From: Flavobacterium frigoris
Lineage (GTDB): Bacteria; Bacteroidota; Bacteroidia; Flavobacteriales; Flavobacteriaceae
Length of the DNA stretch: 64,000 bases
Direction: 5' to 3'
NCBI RefSeq assembly: GCF_900111075.1
Contig: NZ_FOFZ01000001.1
Span: 248,001 to 312,000, forward strand
Below are positions 17,359 through 27,148 of the stretch, piece by piece (positions within the stretch are counted from its first letter, which is position 1; each line of letters begins with the position of its first letter). The position numbers were made by a program, and so were the translations under genes. The notes beneath the pieces were generated by a model that saw only the letters and a program-made list of their open reading frames with translations, searched no databases and had not been told where the DNA came from.

Positions 17359-18423
17359 ATGCAAACTAAGATAAAGAAAAGTACGGCTGTTTTTGTGGGA
17401 TTATTTGTAATCAATCTAATGGTCGCCATAATGGCATTTTATATTTTGCCTAAGCGTTTTTTTTATGATTCAGCTATTTTGGCTTTTGATAAAGGCAAGG
17501 AAATTGGTTTTTTAGGCAGTTATCCGCTAACCATTTTATTTTATAAAGCGACAGGTTTACGTTATTTACCATTTCCTTTGATAGCTTCTATACAATATCC
17601 TTTTCTTACCTATATTTTGTATAAAATAGGAATACCAAGTAATTTTGACAAAATAAATGTAAAAAACTTCTTGGTTTACCTTGGTTTTTTTATGATGGCC
17701 ATCTTTATGTCCATGCCTTCAAAAGAGTTTATTACGTATTTGTACGTGTCGGTTATTGTATTCGTGTATAAAAACTCAAGAATTTCTTATTGGAAATCTA
17801 TTTATATTTCCATGTTTCTTTTAGGAGTTTTCGGAATTTTTTACCGTCCCTACTTTCTTATAATTCCTATTCTTGCTTTTGTTATGTATTCAGTAAGTTT
17901 TATTAATTTTAAAAACAAGACTTTGGCTACAATTTTTTACGGACTACTAATGGTTGTTATTTTGTCAATAAGTTACGGCCTGTTGAAAGGTCAGTATTTT
18001 TCTGAAAGTAGTCGGGAAGTAGTTAACAATACTAGAATATCTTCAAAAGATGCCAATTCCATGATTGTTTCTCCGCTTAAACCAGACACTTGGTATGGTG
18101 AAACTGTGGATATTTTCTATGGTTTTTTCACGGTTAATATCCCTATAAATGGCTTGAAACATCTTTTATCTCCTCAAATCATCGGTTTCGTTATTTGGCA
18201 ACTTTTATTGTTTTATATTCTTTTGGTACGCTTTTCACGCTGTTTGAAAAACAGAAAAGAACAGGAATACGAACTGTGGATATTACTTATTTTATTTTCA
18301 TATTTTATTGTTCAAGGGGTTTTTGAGGCTGATTTAGGGACTACCATTCGTCATAAAATAGGAGTGTTTCCTTTAATATATTATGCATTATACTATGACC
18401 ATTTCAGAAAAGAACTTCAATAA
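17359..18423 (+). CDS. EpsG/Wzy-like polysaccharide polymerase candidate
   Basis: An integral membrane protein of 354 residues with about ten hydrophobic segments and no soluble domain. Early features are AFDKGKEIGFLGSYPLTILFY, and a central GIFYRPYFLIIPILAF helix recalls EpsG/Wzy-type polymerases. Such proteins diverge greatly in sequence, so the assignment rests on topology and on the position between glycosyltransferase genes. Its 3' end overlaps the next gene by about 40 bases, which suggests coupled translation. Confidence 0.55.
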   Translation: MQTKIKKSTAVFVGLFVINLMVAIMAFYILPKRFFYDSAILAFDKGKEIGFLGSYPLTILFYKATGLRYLPFPLIASIQYPFLTYILYKIGIPSNFDKINVKNFLVYLGFFMMAIFMSMPSKEFITYLYVSVIVFVYKNSRISYWKSIYISMFLLGVFGIFYRPYFLIIPILAFVMYSVSFINFKNKTLATIFYGLLMVVILSISYGLLKGQYFSESSREVVNNTRISSKDANSMIVSPLKPDTWYGETVDIFYGFFTVNIPINGLKHLLSPQIIGFVIWQLLLFYILLVRFSRCLKNRKEQEYELWILLILFSYFIVQGVFEADLGTTIRHKIGVFPLIYYALYYDHFRKELQ

Positions 18424-19699
18424 AATTTTCAATATTTTCCTGCTTGTAATTGTTAGTACCATGATTTTTAGAAAACCATGTACTTGGATTATTATTGGAT
18501 TTGTCTTGTTTAATTTATGTTTTATAAAAAAAACAAAACTCACTCCATTAGCAATACTATTGTGTTTAGTTATCGCTTCACCGTTACTATTAGAGATTTT
18601 GCTTTTTTGGAATAATGATTCTTTTGGAGAAGGATTGAAATCATTGGAAAAAAGTATTTCCCTACTACTCTTTCCGCTGTTTATTCTGGGTAACTACCAG
18701 CGGGTGCAGTTTATTAAGTTACTGCGATTTTATAGCTATGCAACTACTGCGATTGTATTGTTTTTCTTCATTCGGTTTATTGTGGTTTATCCAGATTTGA
18801 TAGCTAAATATGCAAATGGTAGTGATTTGTGGGAAATGGGATACAGTTTTTCTAATTCTATCGGAATTCATGCACCGGCGCTCAATATGCACCTTGCTTT
18901 TGTAGCAATTATTAGTATGTATTTTGTTTTTTATTCTTTTCGAAAAAATGAAAACGTAGCGTATAAATTATTTATCTTATTGGTTTTTGCACTTTCTTTT
19001 TTCTTTGTACTTTTTGTGAATACCAGAATGGCTCTTTTTAATGTTATTGCGGGTACAATCATCATTTTTTTCTATGAAGTCATTCGAAATTATAGTTTTA
19101 AGAAAGTGGCCGTAATCATGGCCTTGGGTAGTATCTTGTTAGGAGGAATCCTTTTTTTATTCGTTAAAAACAATCCCTATATGAAAGAGAAATATACCTC
19201 TGTAACATTTGCGTATATGGATAAAGTGGGCAAACTAGATGAGATTGAAAACCCGGAAGCAAAAGTCTTTAATTCATTTGTTACGCGCGCGTCCATTTGG
19301 AAATCAGCTTGGGAACTGTCCTTGGACCACCTACCTTTTGGAGTTGGTGCTTCAGATGGGAAACCGGAATTATTTAAGTATTACAAACAAACCAACCAGC
19401 ATTTTCTGGCGAAATATGAATTTCCAACACACAATCAGTTTCTTGATTTTCTATTAAAATTTGGAGTACTAGGGCCATTAGTCGTCCTTTTGTACATTTT
19501 TACCATTGGTTATTTAGGATATGATTTGAAAAATGCAATTGTTCTCTCCTTCTTTATTCTCTTTTTGACTTCCAATCTTACGGATGATTTTCTATTGCGC
19601 TTTGACGGAATAGCGTTCAGCGGATTTTGGTTTTCTGTGTTCGGAAGTTTTTGGCTACAAGAGAAAGCTACTGCTCGTAAAGAGCCATTAATTGGGTAA
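18383..19699 (+). CDS. O-antigen ligase / Wzy-family membrane protein
   Basis: A 438-residue membrane protein with about 11 helices. The larger periplasmic loop contains FVTRASIWKSAWELSLDHLP and ends with YEFPTHNQFLDFLLKFGVLG, the usual Wzy_C (O-antigen ligase/polymerase) signature with the H-N motif. Together with the upstream EpsG-like protein the locus has two candidates for polymerisation and ligation. The ATG at 18383 lies inside the preceding gene; ATG at 18395 is also possible. Its last 32 bases overlap the 3' end of the opposite glycosyltransferase. Confidence 0.72.
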   Translation: MHYTMTISEKNFNKIFNIFLLVIVSTMIFRKPCTWIIIGFVLFNLCFIKKTKLTPLAILLCLVIASPLLLEILLFWNNDSFGEGLKSLEKSISLLLFPLFILGNYQRVQFIKLLRFYSYATTAIVLFFFIRFIVVYPDLIAKYANGSDLWEMGYSFSNSIGIHAPALNMHLAFVAIISMYFVFYSFRKNENVAYKLFILLVFALSFFFVLFVNTRMALFNVIAGTIIIFFYEVIRNYSFKKVAVIMALGSILLGGILFLFVKNNPYMKEKYTSVTFAYMDKVGKLDEIENPEAKVFNSFVTRASIWKSAWELSLDHLPFGVGASDGKPELFKYYKQTNQHFLAKYEFPTHNQFLDFLLKFGVLGPLVVLLYIFTIGYLGYDLKNAIVLSFFILFLTSNLTDDFLLRFDGIAFSGFWFSVFGSFWLQEKATARKEPLIG

Positions 19700-20744
19700 A
19701 ATTTTTCGTGCTGTCAAATAAGTGTTGACATCTTTCTAACCCCTTTTTTCCAAAACGGTTTCTCACTTCTTCGTCTTTTAGAATTGCTATATAGGTATCT
19801 AATTCAGTAATGTCATCAAAAAGGAAACCAGTTTCATTATGTATCACTACATCTTTATTTCCGATAATATTTGTTGCCAAAACAGGCTTCTGCATAGCCA
19901 TTGCCTCCAAAACAGCAATAGGCAATCCTTCCCAAAGCGAAGTTTGAATATAGATATCAATAGCATTAAGTGCTGTAAGCGCTTCTTCTCTGTTTAAGAA
20001 CCAACCAGTGATTCTTATGTTTGCCGCAGTTAGTAGAGGTTGTAATTCTCCATCTCCAATCCAGACAAAATTAATACTGGGATTTCTTAAGGCTATGTCG
20101 TTAAATAGGGCTGGATTTCTAGCATAAGTTATTCTTGCAACTATGCCTATCGTTAAGATGTCATTTTTGTTTTTGGAACTGTATTTTCTTACCTCTTTTA
20201 GATCAATTCCGTTTCTTACTAGATGAGATTTTCCGATGGTTTTGGCGATTGCATATTCCGTGTCACCACAAGCAACGGTCGCTCCACCAAATACGCTTTG
20301 GAAACTACTTTCAATTAATCGATACAATTTTTTATTAAAAGCGGAGATGTCCGTTCGAAGGAACGAATAACCGTGAGGAGTATAAAAGATTTTCTTTTTT
20401 TTGAATAAGAAGAAATGAGCAATTCTGCCTAACACTCCTGCTTTTGAAGAATGAAGATGAATTATGTCAGGATTAATTTTTTTAAGTTCTTTCCATAATT
20501 TAAAAGTTGATTTTAAATCCTGTATCGGTAAAAATTCCCGAACCATATTTATTTCAATCAGCTTAACACCGTTTGAAAGGTCTTTTTTTATATTTTCAGG
20601 ATTAATTTCCTTTCGATTTCCACTATAAATGATTGTTGTCTGAATACTTTTATTGTGTTGCTCATCTCCAAAAAATGTTGATAAATCTTTAAAATAAGTA
20701 TAGACTCCGCCACCTAAAGCTTCAATAACGTGGACAACTTTCAA
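19668..20744 (-). CDS. family-4 glycosyltransferase
   Basis: A GT-B fold glycosyltransferase of 358 residues. The N-terminal domain shows KVVHVIEALGGGVYTYFKDL and HLHSSKAGVLGRIAHF. The C-terminal donor domain shows GIVARITYARNPALF and the EX7E-type motif EGLPIAVLEAMAMQKPVLA with both glutamates. It is the only leftward gene in the first half of the polysaccharide locus and has its own promoter box in the gap shared with the divergent UDP-glucuronate decarboxylase. The sugar is unknown. Confidence 0.85.
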   Translation of the reverse strand: MKVVHVIEALGGGVYTYFKDLSTFFGDEQHNKSIQTTIIYSGNRKEINPENIKKDLSNGVKLIEINMVREFLPIQDLKSTFKLWKELKKINPDIIHLHSSKAGVLGRIAHFFLFKKKKIFYTPHGYSFLRTDISAFNKKLYRLIESSFQSVFGGATVACGDTEYAIAKTIGKSHLVRNGIDLKEVRKYSSKNKNDILTIGIVARITYARNPALFNDIALRNPSINFVWIGDGELQPLLTAANIRITGWFLNREEALTALNAIDIYIQTSLWEGLPIAVLEAMAMQKPVLATNIIGNKDVVIHNETGFLFDDITELDTYIAILKDEEVRNRFGKKGLERCQHLFDSTKNFTQLMALYEQ

Positions 20745-20765
20745 AATAAAATAGTTTTATAGAAA

Positions 20766-20773
20766 CAAAAATA
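20766..20773 (-). promoter_or_regulatory. TAnnTTTG-type -7 box of the GT4 gene
   Basis: On the minus strand TATTTTTG lies 21 bases before the ATG of the family-4 glycosyltransferase. Confidence 0.5.
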
Positions 20774-20830
20774 AAGAAAGTAGATGAATAACGGGCCTTT
20801 TTAAGTGTATTCTCAATAATATAATTTCAT

Positions 20831-20838
20831 TACATTTG
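20831..20838 (+). promoter_or_regulatory. TAnnTTTG-type -7 box of the UDP-xylose synthase gene
   Basis: TACATTTG stands about 63 bases before the ATG at 20902. It is a good match to the -7 consensus and implies a leader of about 55 bases. Confidence 0.5.
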
Positions 20839-20901
20839 TAAACCACATGTTTTTTTCATTTTTGCAAAAAACCTAGAAATTTATTATTAGAGACACCACC
20901 A

Positions 20902-21885
20902 ATGAAAAGAATACTTATTACAGGAGCTGCAGGATTTTTAGGATCACATTTATGCGATCGATTTATTAAAGAAGGTTATTTTGTCATTGGAATGGACAAT
21001 CTCATTACAGGAGATTTAAAAAATATAGAGCACCTATTCAAATTAGAGCAGTTTGAATTTTATCATCATGATATCACCAAGTTTGTTCATGTACCTGGGG
21101 ATTTAGATTATATTCTTCATTTTGCGTCTCCAGCAAGTCCAATTGATTATTTAAAAATACCAATTCAAACACTTAAAGTAGGCTCTTTAGGTACGCATAA
21201 CCTATTAGGTTTAGCAAGAGTTAAAAAATCAAGAATTCTTATTGCATCGACTTCTGAGGTGTATGGGGATCCATTGGTTCATCCTCAAACGGAGGAATAC
21301 TATGGTAATGTTAATACAATTGGTCCAAGAGGAGTATATGATGAAGCCAAGCGTTTCCAAGAATCGATAACAATGGCATATCATACTTTTCACGGAGTTG
21401 AGACCAGAATAGTTAGAATTTTTAATACTTACGGACCTAGGATGCGACTCAATGACGGTCGAGTTATTCCAGCATTTATAGGTCAAGCGTTGCGTGGAGA
21501 AGACTTAACTATTTTTGGAGACGGAATGCAAACTCGTTCTTTCTGTTATGTTGACGATCAAGTAGAAGGAGTTTTTAGACTATTACATTCAGACTATGTT
21601 TATCCAGTAAATATTGGTAATCCAGACGAAATCACGATTAAAGATTTTGCCGAAGAAATTATAAAACTTACAGGTACCAATCAAAAAATAGTCTACCGTC
21701 CTTTACCAGAAAATGATCCATTACAGCGCCAACCTAATATAGACAAAGCAAAAGAGCTATTGGGTTGGGATGTTAAAGTGAATCGTGCGGAGGGTATGAA
21801 AATCACTTATGATTATTTCAAATCACTTTCAAAAGAAGAACTTTCAAAAGAAGAACATAAAGACTTTTCTAATTATATTAAATAG
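20902..21885 (+). CDS. UDP-glucuronate decarboxylase (UDP-xylose synthase)-like SDR
   Basis: A short-chain dehydrogenase/reductase sugar-nucleotide enzyme of 327 residues. The NAD loop is [29 protein letters not shown] and the catalytic [10 protein letters not shown] (YxxxK) are visible, as are [10 protein letters not shown] and [14 protein letters not shown]. The string [17 protein letters not shown] is close to the one of UDP-xylose synthases, so it probably makes UDP-xylose from UDP-glucuronate as a donor for the locus. A related epimerase/dehydratase activity cannot be excluded. It overlaps the next gene by one base. Confidence 0.85.
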   Translation: MKRILITGAAGFLGSHLCDRFIKEGYFVIGMDNLITGDLKNIEHLFKLEQFEFYHHDITKFVHVPGDLDYILHFASPASPIDYLKIPIQTLKVGSLGTHNLLGLARVKKSRILIASTSEVYGDPLVHPQTEEYYGNVNTIGPRGVYDEAKRFQESITMAYHTFHGVETRIVRIFNTYGPRMRLNDGRVIPAFIGQALRGEDLTIFGDGMQTRSFCYVDDQVEGVFRLLHSDYVYPVNIGNPDEITIKDFAEEIIKLTGTNQKIVYRPLPENDPLQRQPNIDKAKELLGWDVKVNRAEGMKITYDYFKSLSKEELSKEEHKDFSNYIK

Positions 21886-23237
21886 TGAAAACTAAAACAG
21901 GAAGGTATTCGAGTTATATTCGTCCATTCACTAGTATTCTAGACTTGATAATATTAAATGTGTCTTTTATTACTTTGATGGGCTTCTCATCAAATACAAT
22001 CGGACATCTTATTTTAATGAGTTGTACTTGGTTGATTATTGCTTCCTACCTAGGTTTTTATGAAGTTTATAGATACACAAAAGTCATTTCGATTTTTAAT
22101 TGTACTTTTAAACAGGGTCTTATATTTACCTTATTTTGTTTTTTTTACGCCTATTTTTTTTATGAAAAAATAAAGTTTGAAGAAATTGTTTTTTTCGTAT
22201 CAGGAGTTGTTGTGTTAATATTATTTTTTAAATTAAGTATATATTTTTTTTTAAAGAAGTACCGAATATTATTTCGAGGAAATTTTAGAAGAGTGGTGCT
22301 TTTAGGAAGCAGTAAAAGTATCAATCCATTAAAACATTTTTTCACTGAAAATCCGGATTATGGTTACCAACTAATACAAACATTTGAATTTAATGTAGCA
22401 GCGAATAATAATATTAATCAAAGCTTATTATTTGTTTTAGAGAATAAAATAGATGAGTTATATTGTTCAATGGATGATTTGACTTTAAATCAGATTAAAG
22501 AAATTGTCTATTTTGCGGATAATAATTTTAAGACACTTAAATTCATTCCTGATGAAAAACAGCTTCTTTCTCCCAATGCTGTTTTTGAATATTATGACTA
22601 TATTCCCATTGTTTCTTTTAGAAATATATTATTGGACGACAGGTTAAACAAGCAAATTAAACGAGGTTTTGATATCATATTTTCAACATTAATAATAGTT
22701 GGTATTTTGTCTTGGCTTACGCCAATTTTAGCGATACTAATCAAATTGGATTCTAAGGGATCGTTGTTTTTTATTCAAAAAAGAAACGGACTGAATTATA
22801 TCGAATTCAACTGTTATAAATATCGATCGATGGAAATCAATGAACAAGCAGATTCAATACAAGCGGCAAAAAATGATAATCGAATTACAAAAATTGGCAA
22901 GTTTATGCGAAAAACAAGTATCGATGAATTGCCACAATTTTTTAATGTTTTAAATGGAGATATGTCAGTCGTAGGACCAAGGCCACATATGGTGAGTCAT
23001 ACTGAAATGTACGCATTAAAAATCGACAAGTTTATGATTAGACATTTCATAAAACCAGGTATAACAGGATTAGCCCAAACCAAGGGTTTTCGTGGAGAAA
23101 TTGAATCAGAAAGTGACATCATTAATAGAGTTAAATATGATATTTTTTATATGAAAAACTGGTCAATATTATTAGATATGAAAATAATAATTGTTACTAT
23201 TTTAAATGTCATAAAAGGAGAAGAAAAAGCATATTGA
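21885..23237 (+). CDS. undecaprenyl-phosphate sugar-1-phosphate transferase (WcaJ/WbaP type)
   Basis: The initiating enzyme of polysaccharide synthesis, moving a sugar 1-phosphate to undecaprenyl phosphate. The 450 residues have four N-terminal membrane helices, a middle nucleotide-fold region (VVLLGSSKSINPL) and the C-terminal catalytic bacterial sugar transferase domain. That domain shows KRGFDIIFSTLIIV, KLDSKGSLFFIQKRNG, KYRSME, TSIDELPQFFNVLNGDMS and VVGPRPHMVSH. It begins with GTG at 21885 that shares a base with the upstream stop codon. The full polyisoprenyl-phosphate hexosyl transferase architecture is present. Confidence 0.9.
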   Translation: MKTKTGRYSSYIRPFTSILDLIILNVSFITLMGFSSNTIGHLILMSCTWLIIASYLGFYEVYRYTKVISIFNCTFKQGLIFTLFCFFYAYFFYEKIKFEEIVFFVSGVVVLILFFKLSIYFFLKKYRILFRGNFRRVVLLGSSKSINPLKHFFTENPDYGYQLIQTFEFNVAANNNINQSLLFVLENKIDELYCSMDDLTLNQIKEIVYFADNNFKTLKFIPDEKQLLSPNAVFEYYDYIPIVSFRNILLDDRLNKQIKRGFDIIFSTLIIVGILSWLTPILAILIKLDSKGSLFFIQKRNGLNYIEFNCYKYRSMEINEQADSIQAAKNDNRITKIGKFMRKTSIDELPQFFNVLNGDMSVVGPRPHMVSHTEMYALKIDKFMIRHFIKPGITGLAQTKGFRGEIESESDIINRVKYDIFYMKNWSILLDMKIIIVTILNVIKGEEKAY

Positions 23238-23239
23238 AA

Positions 23240-24022
23240 ATGGAAACACCTTTAGTATCTATTATAATTCCAACCTTTAATTCTGAAAAATTCGTAGTTG
23301 AAACGATTCAATCGGTTCAAAACCAAACCTACCCTAATTGGGAAATTATTTTGGTTGATGATTGTTCGTCAGACAGAACCGTATCTCTAATTTTAGAAAT
23401 GGCTAAAACGGATAATAGAATTCATTTTTTCCAACTTAACAAAAATTCAGGTACTGGCGTTGCTAGAAATCTGGGGGTTTCTAATGCTAACGGCAGTTAT
23501 ATTTCATTTTTGGACGCTGATGATCTTTGGAAACCAGAGAAACTTCAAAAACAAATTAATTTACTGAAAACGAATAAGATACCATTCACATTTTCTTTTT
23601 ATGACTGTATCGATGAAGAGGGGAAATCGTTGAATAAAAGAGTAGAATCGCCATTAAACCTCTCCTACAGGCAGTTGTTTTTTTGTAATTACGTGGGGAA
23701 TTTAACCGGAATCTACGATGTCGATTATTTTGGAAAAATTACGATTTCATCTATTCGAAAACGACAAGACTGGATGCTTTGGCTCACAATTCTAAAGAAA
23801 ATAAAAGTGGCTAAACCTGTTCCTGAAAGCCTTGCGTATTACCGAGTTAGAAACGACTCTCTTTCGACTTCAAAGTTAGATTTGATTCAATATAATTTTG
23901 CTGTTTACACAAAGTTCCATGGACTTAATTTTGCTGTTGCGGTAGTGTGCATGACGCTGTTTTTAGTTGTACAGTTATTCATTAAACCAGGATACATTAA
24001 GATAATTAAACCATTGCAGTAA
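23240..24022 (+). CDS. family-2 glycosyltransferase
   Basis: A GT-A enzyme of 260 residues. Motifs are VSIIIPTFNSEKFVVETIQS, LVDDCSSDRTVSL, GVARNLGVSNANG and the metal-binding LDADDLWKPEK. A hydrophobic helix lies near the C-terminus. The frame can start at TTG 23234 inside the upstream stop region, but ATG at 23240 is three bases after that stop and gives the normal N-terminus. It is translated with the sugar transferase in one operon, and its 3' end overlaps that of the opposite CapK-like gene by 17 bases. Confidence 0.85.
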   Translation: METPLVSIIIPTFNSEKFVVETIQSVQNQTYPNWEIILVDDCSSDRTVSLILEMAKTDNRIHFFQLNKNSGTGVARNLGVSNANGSYISFLDADDLWKPEKLQKQINLLKTNKIPFTFSFYDCIDEEGKSLNKRVESPLNLSYRQLFFCNYVGNLTGIYDVDYFGKITISSIRKRQDWMLWLTILKKIKVAKPVPESLAYYRVRNDSLSTSKLDLIQYNFAVYTKFHGLNFAVAVVCMTLFLVVQLFIKPGYIKIIKPLQ

Positions 24023-25316
24023 ACTGCTTCAATTTGCCGCGATTACTTCTTTCCAAAGTATTTTTTCGAATAAAACTAAAGTTTAAATTTGGTTCTAAGT
24101 ATAACGCAATTGCGTTTTCGATTTTTGTAATTTCCTCCATGTTTAATTCGGTTTCACTTACATATTCAATTTCAAAACAATCCATTTTTGTTTGTTTAAT
24201 TGTAAATTCTTTTACGTTTCCATCATCTTCAATAATGCTTTTTGTGATGTAATAAAAGGTTAAACCAGGCGCTTTTTTTCCGCTTGGTAAAATTGCAACA
24301 TCATTAGTCCTGCCAATTAACTTTTTTAAAATAGGTTTTCGTACCGTGCTTTTTTTATCTAAAATCCCGATATCACCAATATCATAACGAATAAACGGAT
24401 GTGCTTTGTTGAACAATGAAGTGATTACAATTCGGCCTTCTTGTCCGTAAGGAAGAACATTATTATTATCATCGAGAATTTCCACAAACAACGTTTCAGC
24501 ATTGACTTGCCAGTCTCCTTCAAGATTTTGAAATGCAATTAAATCCAATTCTGACGCGCCATATTCATTGATAATCGGAATGCCTAGTTGTTTTTCTAAA
24601 AGTTTTTTGTCCTCTTCAAAAAGCATTTCTGAAGTAACCATACACGCTTGTAGTGACGGGCAAACGTCTTTTAAAACGATGTTTTTTTGCTGTAAAAATT
24701 TGGCAAATAAAACGATGGAACTAGTGTAGCCATTGATGTAGTCAAATTTTTTTGTCTCAAAATGGTGCAAGAAACCTTCAAGGACGGAATCAGACAAGTC
24801 AAATATTGGAAATCGAAACCGATTGCCCAAAAAATCCTTAATCCGTTCTTTTTGATACCCCATAAAATCCATTGGAATTCCATAAAAACGGGCTTGATAG
24901 GAAGTGTTTAAATTAATGCCGTACCAACCAAAACGATAAGCAGTAGAAGCCCAAAATAGTGCATGACTGAATTTATCCCTGGCAAAAACAAACGGATTTC
25001 CACTCGATCCCGATGTTTTATTAACGTAGACGTTTTTAAGGGAATAACCGTTAGAAAGTCTTTCAGTCAATGGACGCTGTAAGTTTTGTTTATTTAAAAT
25101 AGGAAGATCGTTCCAATTGTTAAACGATTTTGCGCCAACTATTTGCTGATAGAAAGGATTGTTATTTAAATGGAAAGTAACAATCTCTTTTTTTTTATTC
25201 TCAATGAAATGCTCTTTTTGGCTTGCCGTAAATGCGATAATTTTTTGCAGTTCAGCTTTAGCCTCCTGAATTGGATAACCATTAAATTGAAGTGATAAGT
25301 CAAAAAGAGGCAGCAT
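24006..25316 (-). CDS. CapK / phenylacetate-CoA ligase-like adenylating enzyme
   Basis: An ANL-superfamily adenylate-forming protein of 436 residues. The ATP loop is YVNKTSGSSGNPFVFAR; INEYGASELD, FIRYDIGDIG and KKLIGRTNDVAILPSGK follow. CapK-type relatives often sit in capsule and exopolysaccharide loci, where they are thought to modify the chain with an acyl or amino-acid group. The open frame reaches 25358, but a TAnnTTTG box lies inside that extension, so ATG at 25316 (MLPLFDLSLQFNGYP) is chosen. It closes the polysaccharide locus. Confidence 0.78.
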   Translation of the reverse strand: MLPLFDLSLQFNGYPIQEAKAELQKIIAFTASQKEHFIENKKKEIVTFHLNNNPFYQQIVGAKSFNNWNDLPILNKQNLQRPLTERLSNGYSLKNVYVNKTSGSSGNPFVFARDKFSHALFWASTAYRFGWYGINLNTSYQARFYGIPMDFMGYQKERIKDFLGNRFRFPIFDLSDSVLEGFLHHFETKKFDYINGYTSSIVLFAKFLQQKNIVLKDVCPSLQACMVTSEMLFEEDKKLLEKQLGIPIINEYGASELDLIAFQNLEGDWQVNAETLFVEILDDNNNVLPYGQEGRIVITSLFNKAHPFIRYDIGDIGILDKKSTVRKPILKKLIGRTNDVAILPSGKKAPGLTFYYITKSIIEDDGNVKEFTIKQTKMDCFEIEYVSETELNMEEITKIENAIALYLEPNLNFSFIRKNTLERSNRGKLKQFTAMV

Positions 25317-25336
25317 TTTTTGTTTTTTTGTTTTTT

Positions 25337-25344
25337 CAAAAATA
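25337..25344 (-). promoter_or_regulatory. TAnnTTTG-type -7 box of the CapK-like gene
   Basis: On the minus strand TATTTTTG lies 20 bases before the ATG at 25316 and after the longer-frame start at 25358. A transcript starting here would not contain the upstream start codon, which decides the start choice. Confidence 0.5.
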
Positions 25345-25418
25345 ATGTATCGGAACAACTAATTAGGATGAACCAACAACTTTTTAGAAATTAATTATTT
25401 TTTACGTTCAAAAGCAAT

Positions 25419-25426
25419 TATTTTTG
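25419..25426 (+). promoter_or_regulatory. TAnnTTTG-type -7 box of purD
   Basis: TATTTTTG followed by GCAGCACA lies 24 bases before the purD ATG. The same GCAGCACA follows the rpiB box. Confidence 0.55.
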
Positions 25427-25450
25427 CAGCACAACTAAACAACACAAGAC

Positions 25451-26725
25451 ATGACAATTTTACTTTTAGGTTCAGGCGGAAGAGAACATGCATTTGCATG
25501 GAAGATGATTCAAAGTCCACTTTGCGACAAACTTTTTGTTGCGCCTGGGAATGCCGGAACCGCTGCGATAGCAACGAATGTTGATGTTAGTATCACTGAT
25601 TTTGATGCCATAAAAACGTTTGTTCTTGCTGAAAAGGTAGAAATGGTTGTTGTAGGTCCAGAAGACCCGTTAGTAAAAGGAATCTATGACTTTTTTCTAA
25701 ATGATGAACAACTGAGTCATATTCCGGTTATTGGGCCTTCTAAAATTGGAGCGCAACTGGAAGGAAGTAAAGAATTTGCGAAAGAATTTTTAGTTAAACA
25801 CAATATACCAACTGCTGCTTACGATAGTTTTACGGCTGAAACGGTAGAAGAAGGATGTGAGTTCCTTGCCACATTAAAACCTCCTTATGTACTAAAAGCT
25901 GACGGATTAGCTGCAGGAAAAGGAGTTTTGATTATTCATGATTTGGCGGAAGCCAAAGAAGAATTAAGAAACATGCTAGTGCACCAAAAATTTGGTGCCG
26001 CTAGTTCAAAAGTAGTTATTGAAGAGTTCCTTGATGGTATAGAATTGAGTTGTTTTGTTCTAACTGATGGAAAAAGCTATAAGATACTTCCAACGGCCAA
26101 AGATTATAAACGCATTGGCGAAGGCGACACGGGGTTAAATACAGGCGGAATGGGAGCTGTTTCCCCTGTTCCTTATGTCGACGCTGTATTAATGGAAAAA
26201 ATAGAAACACGCATCGTTAAACCTACAATTGAAGGTTTCCAGAAAGACGGAATCCCATACAAAGGGTTTGTATTTATCGGATTGATTAATGTGAATAATG
26301 AACCTATTGTCATTGAATACAATGTAAGGATGGGTGACCCAGAAACAGAAGTGGTGGTTCCAAGATTAAAAACAGATTTAGTGGAATTGTTTTTGGCTGT
26401 AGCCAATGAAAAACTGGACGAAATCACGCTTGAAATAGACGAGAGAAGCGCTACGACAGTTATGGTTGTATCTGGTGGTTATCCTGAAGATTATGAAAAA
26501 GGGAAAATTATCTCTGGACTGGAAAAAATTACAGATTCCATTGTTTTTCATGCTGGAACGAAACTGGAGAACAATACTGTGGTCACTAACGGAGGAAGGG
26601 TTTTAGCCATAACGTCTTATGGAAATGACTTTCAAGAGGCCATAAAAAAATCTTATCAAAATATAGACAAGCTACATTTTGATAAGATGAATTTTAGAAA
26701 AGATATCGGTAACGATCTTTTGTAA
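25451..26725 (+). CDS. purD: phosphoribosylamine-glycine ligase
   Basis: GAR synthetase, the second step of purine synthesis: it joins glycine to phosphoribosylamine with ATP. The 424 residues start LLLGSGGREHAFAWKM and go on with APGNAGTAAIATNV, the VVGPEDPLVKG loop, the ATP-grasp core YVLKADGLAAGKGVLI, LNTGGMGAVSPVP and YNVRMGDPETEVVVPRLKTD. All are diagnostic for PurD and the length is full. It stands alone after its own promoter, right of the polysaccharide locus, and faces the DUF6341 gene across a hairpin. Confidence 0.97.
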   Translation: MTILLLGSGGREHAFAWKMIQSPLCDKLFVAPGNAGTAAIATNVDVSITDFDAIKTFVLAEKVEMVVVGPEDPLVKGIYDFFLNDEQLSHIPVIGPSKIGAQLEGSKEFAKEFLVKHNIPTAAYDSFTAETVEEGCEFLATLKPPYVLKADGLAAGKGVLIIHDLAEAKEELRNMLVHQKFGAASSKVVIEEFLDGIELSCFVLTDGKSYKILPTAKDYKRIGEGDTGLNTGGMGAVSPVPYVDAVLMEKIETRIVKPTIEGFQKDGIPYKGFVFIGLINVNNEPIVIEYNVRMGDPETEVVVPRLKTDLVELFLAVANEKLDEITLEIDERSATTVMVVSGGYPEDYEKGKIISGLEKITDSIVFHAGTKLENNTVVTNGGRVLAITSYGNDFQEAIKKSYQNIDKLHFDKMNFRKDIGNDLL

Positions 26726-26739
26726 ATTAGTATGCTGCT

Positions 26740-26764
26740 TAACCCTAAATTTTATTTGGGGTTA
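26740..26764. terminator. hairpin between purD and DUF6341 gene
   Basis: TAACCCTAAA and TTTGGGGTTA form a 10-bp stem with a G-U pair and a five-base loop. A clean T run is missing on both sides, so termination is only likely from its place between two converging genes. Confidence 0.4.
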
Positions 26765-26774
26765 GTGCTGCGAT

Positions 26775-27005
26775 TTATTTAAAAAAAGAATGTGCTGTAG
26801 TATCTTGGTTTTCTTCACCGTTCTCATCGTGTAATTTCAATTGCATAACCCAGTATACCATTGCGACTGCACAAATAATCATAAAAAGCCAATTGATAGT
26901 ATTTGCAGCAAACCATGATTGAAGTTCTAATGAACGTAAAAAGTCTAAGGGAGCAAATAATATATTTACAAATAGGTATTGAATTCCTTCAAAAAATGCT
27001 TTCAT
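26775..27005 (-). CDS. small membrane protein, DUF6341-like
   Basis: A 76-residue protein with a hydrophobic N-terminal segment and a clear helix at about 39-56 (NWLFMIICAVAMVYWVMQL), ending in an acidic tail. The phrase FAPLDFLRSLELQSWFAANT is one I associate with the Bacteroidetes family DUF6341. No function is known. It diverges from the DUF6427 membrane protein. Confidence 0.65.
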   Translation of the reverse strand: MKAFFEGIQYLFVNILFAPLDFLRSLELQSWFAANTINWLFMIICAVAMVYWVMQLKLHDENGEENQDTTAHSFFK

Positions 27006-27148
27006 ATCGTTAAAATTATGTTGTTGTTCTTTTAATTTCCCAGTAGTGATAAATGCTTTTGTTAAGAATCTTTTTCAACTTGAGGGTTTCCTTTTTAAAC
27101 AAGTATTATATTTACAGTTTTAAAGTTACAAAAGTATAAAATATCCTT

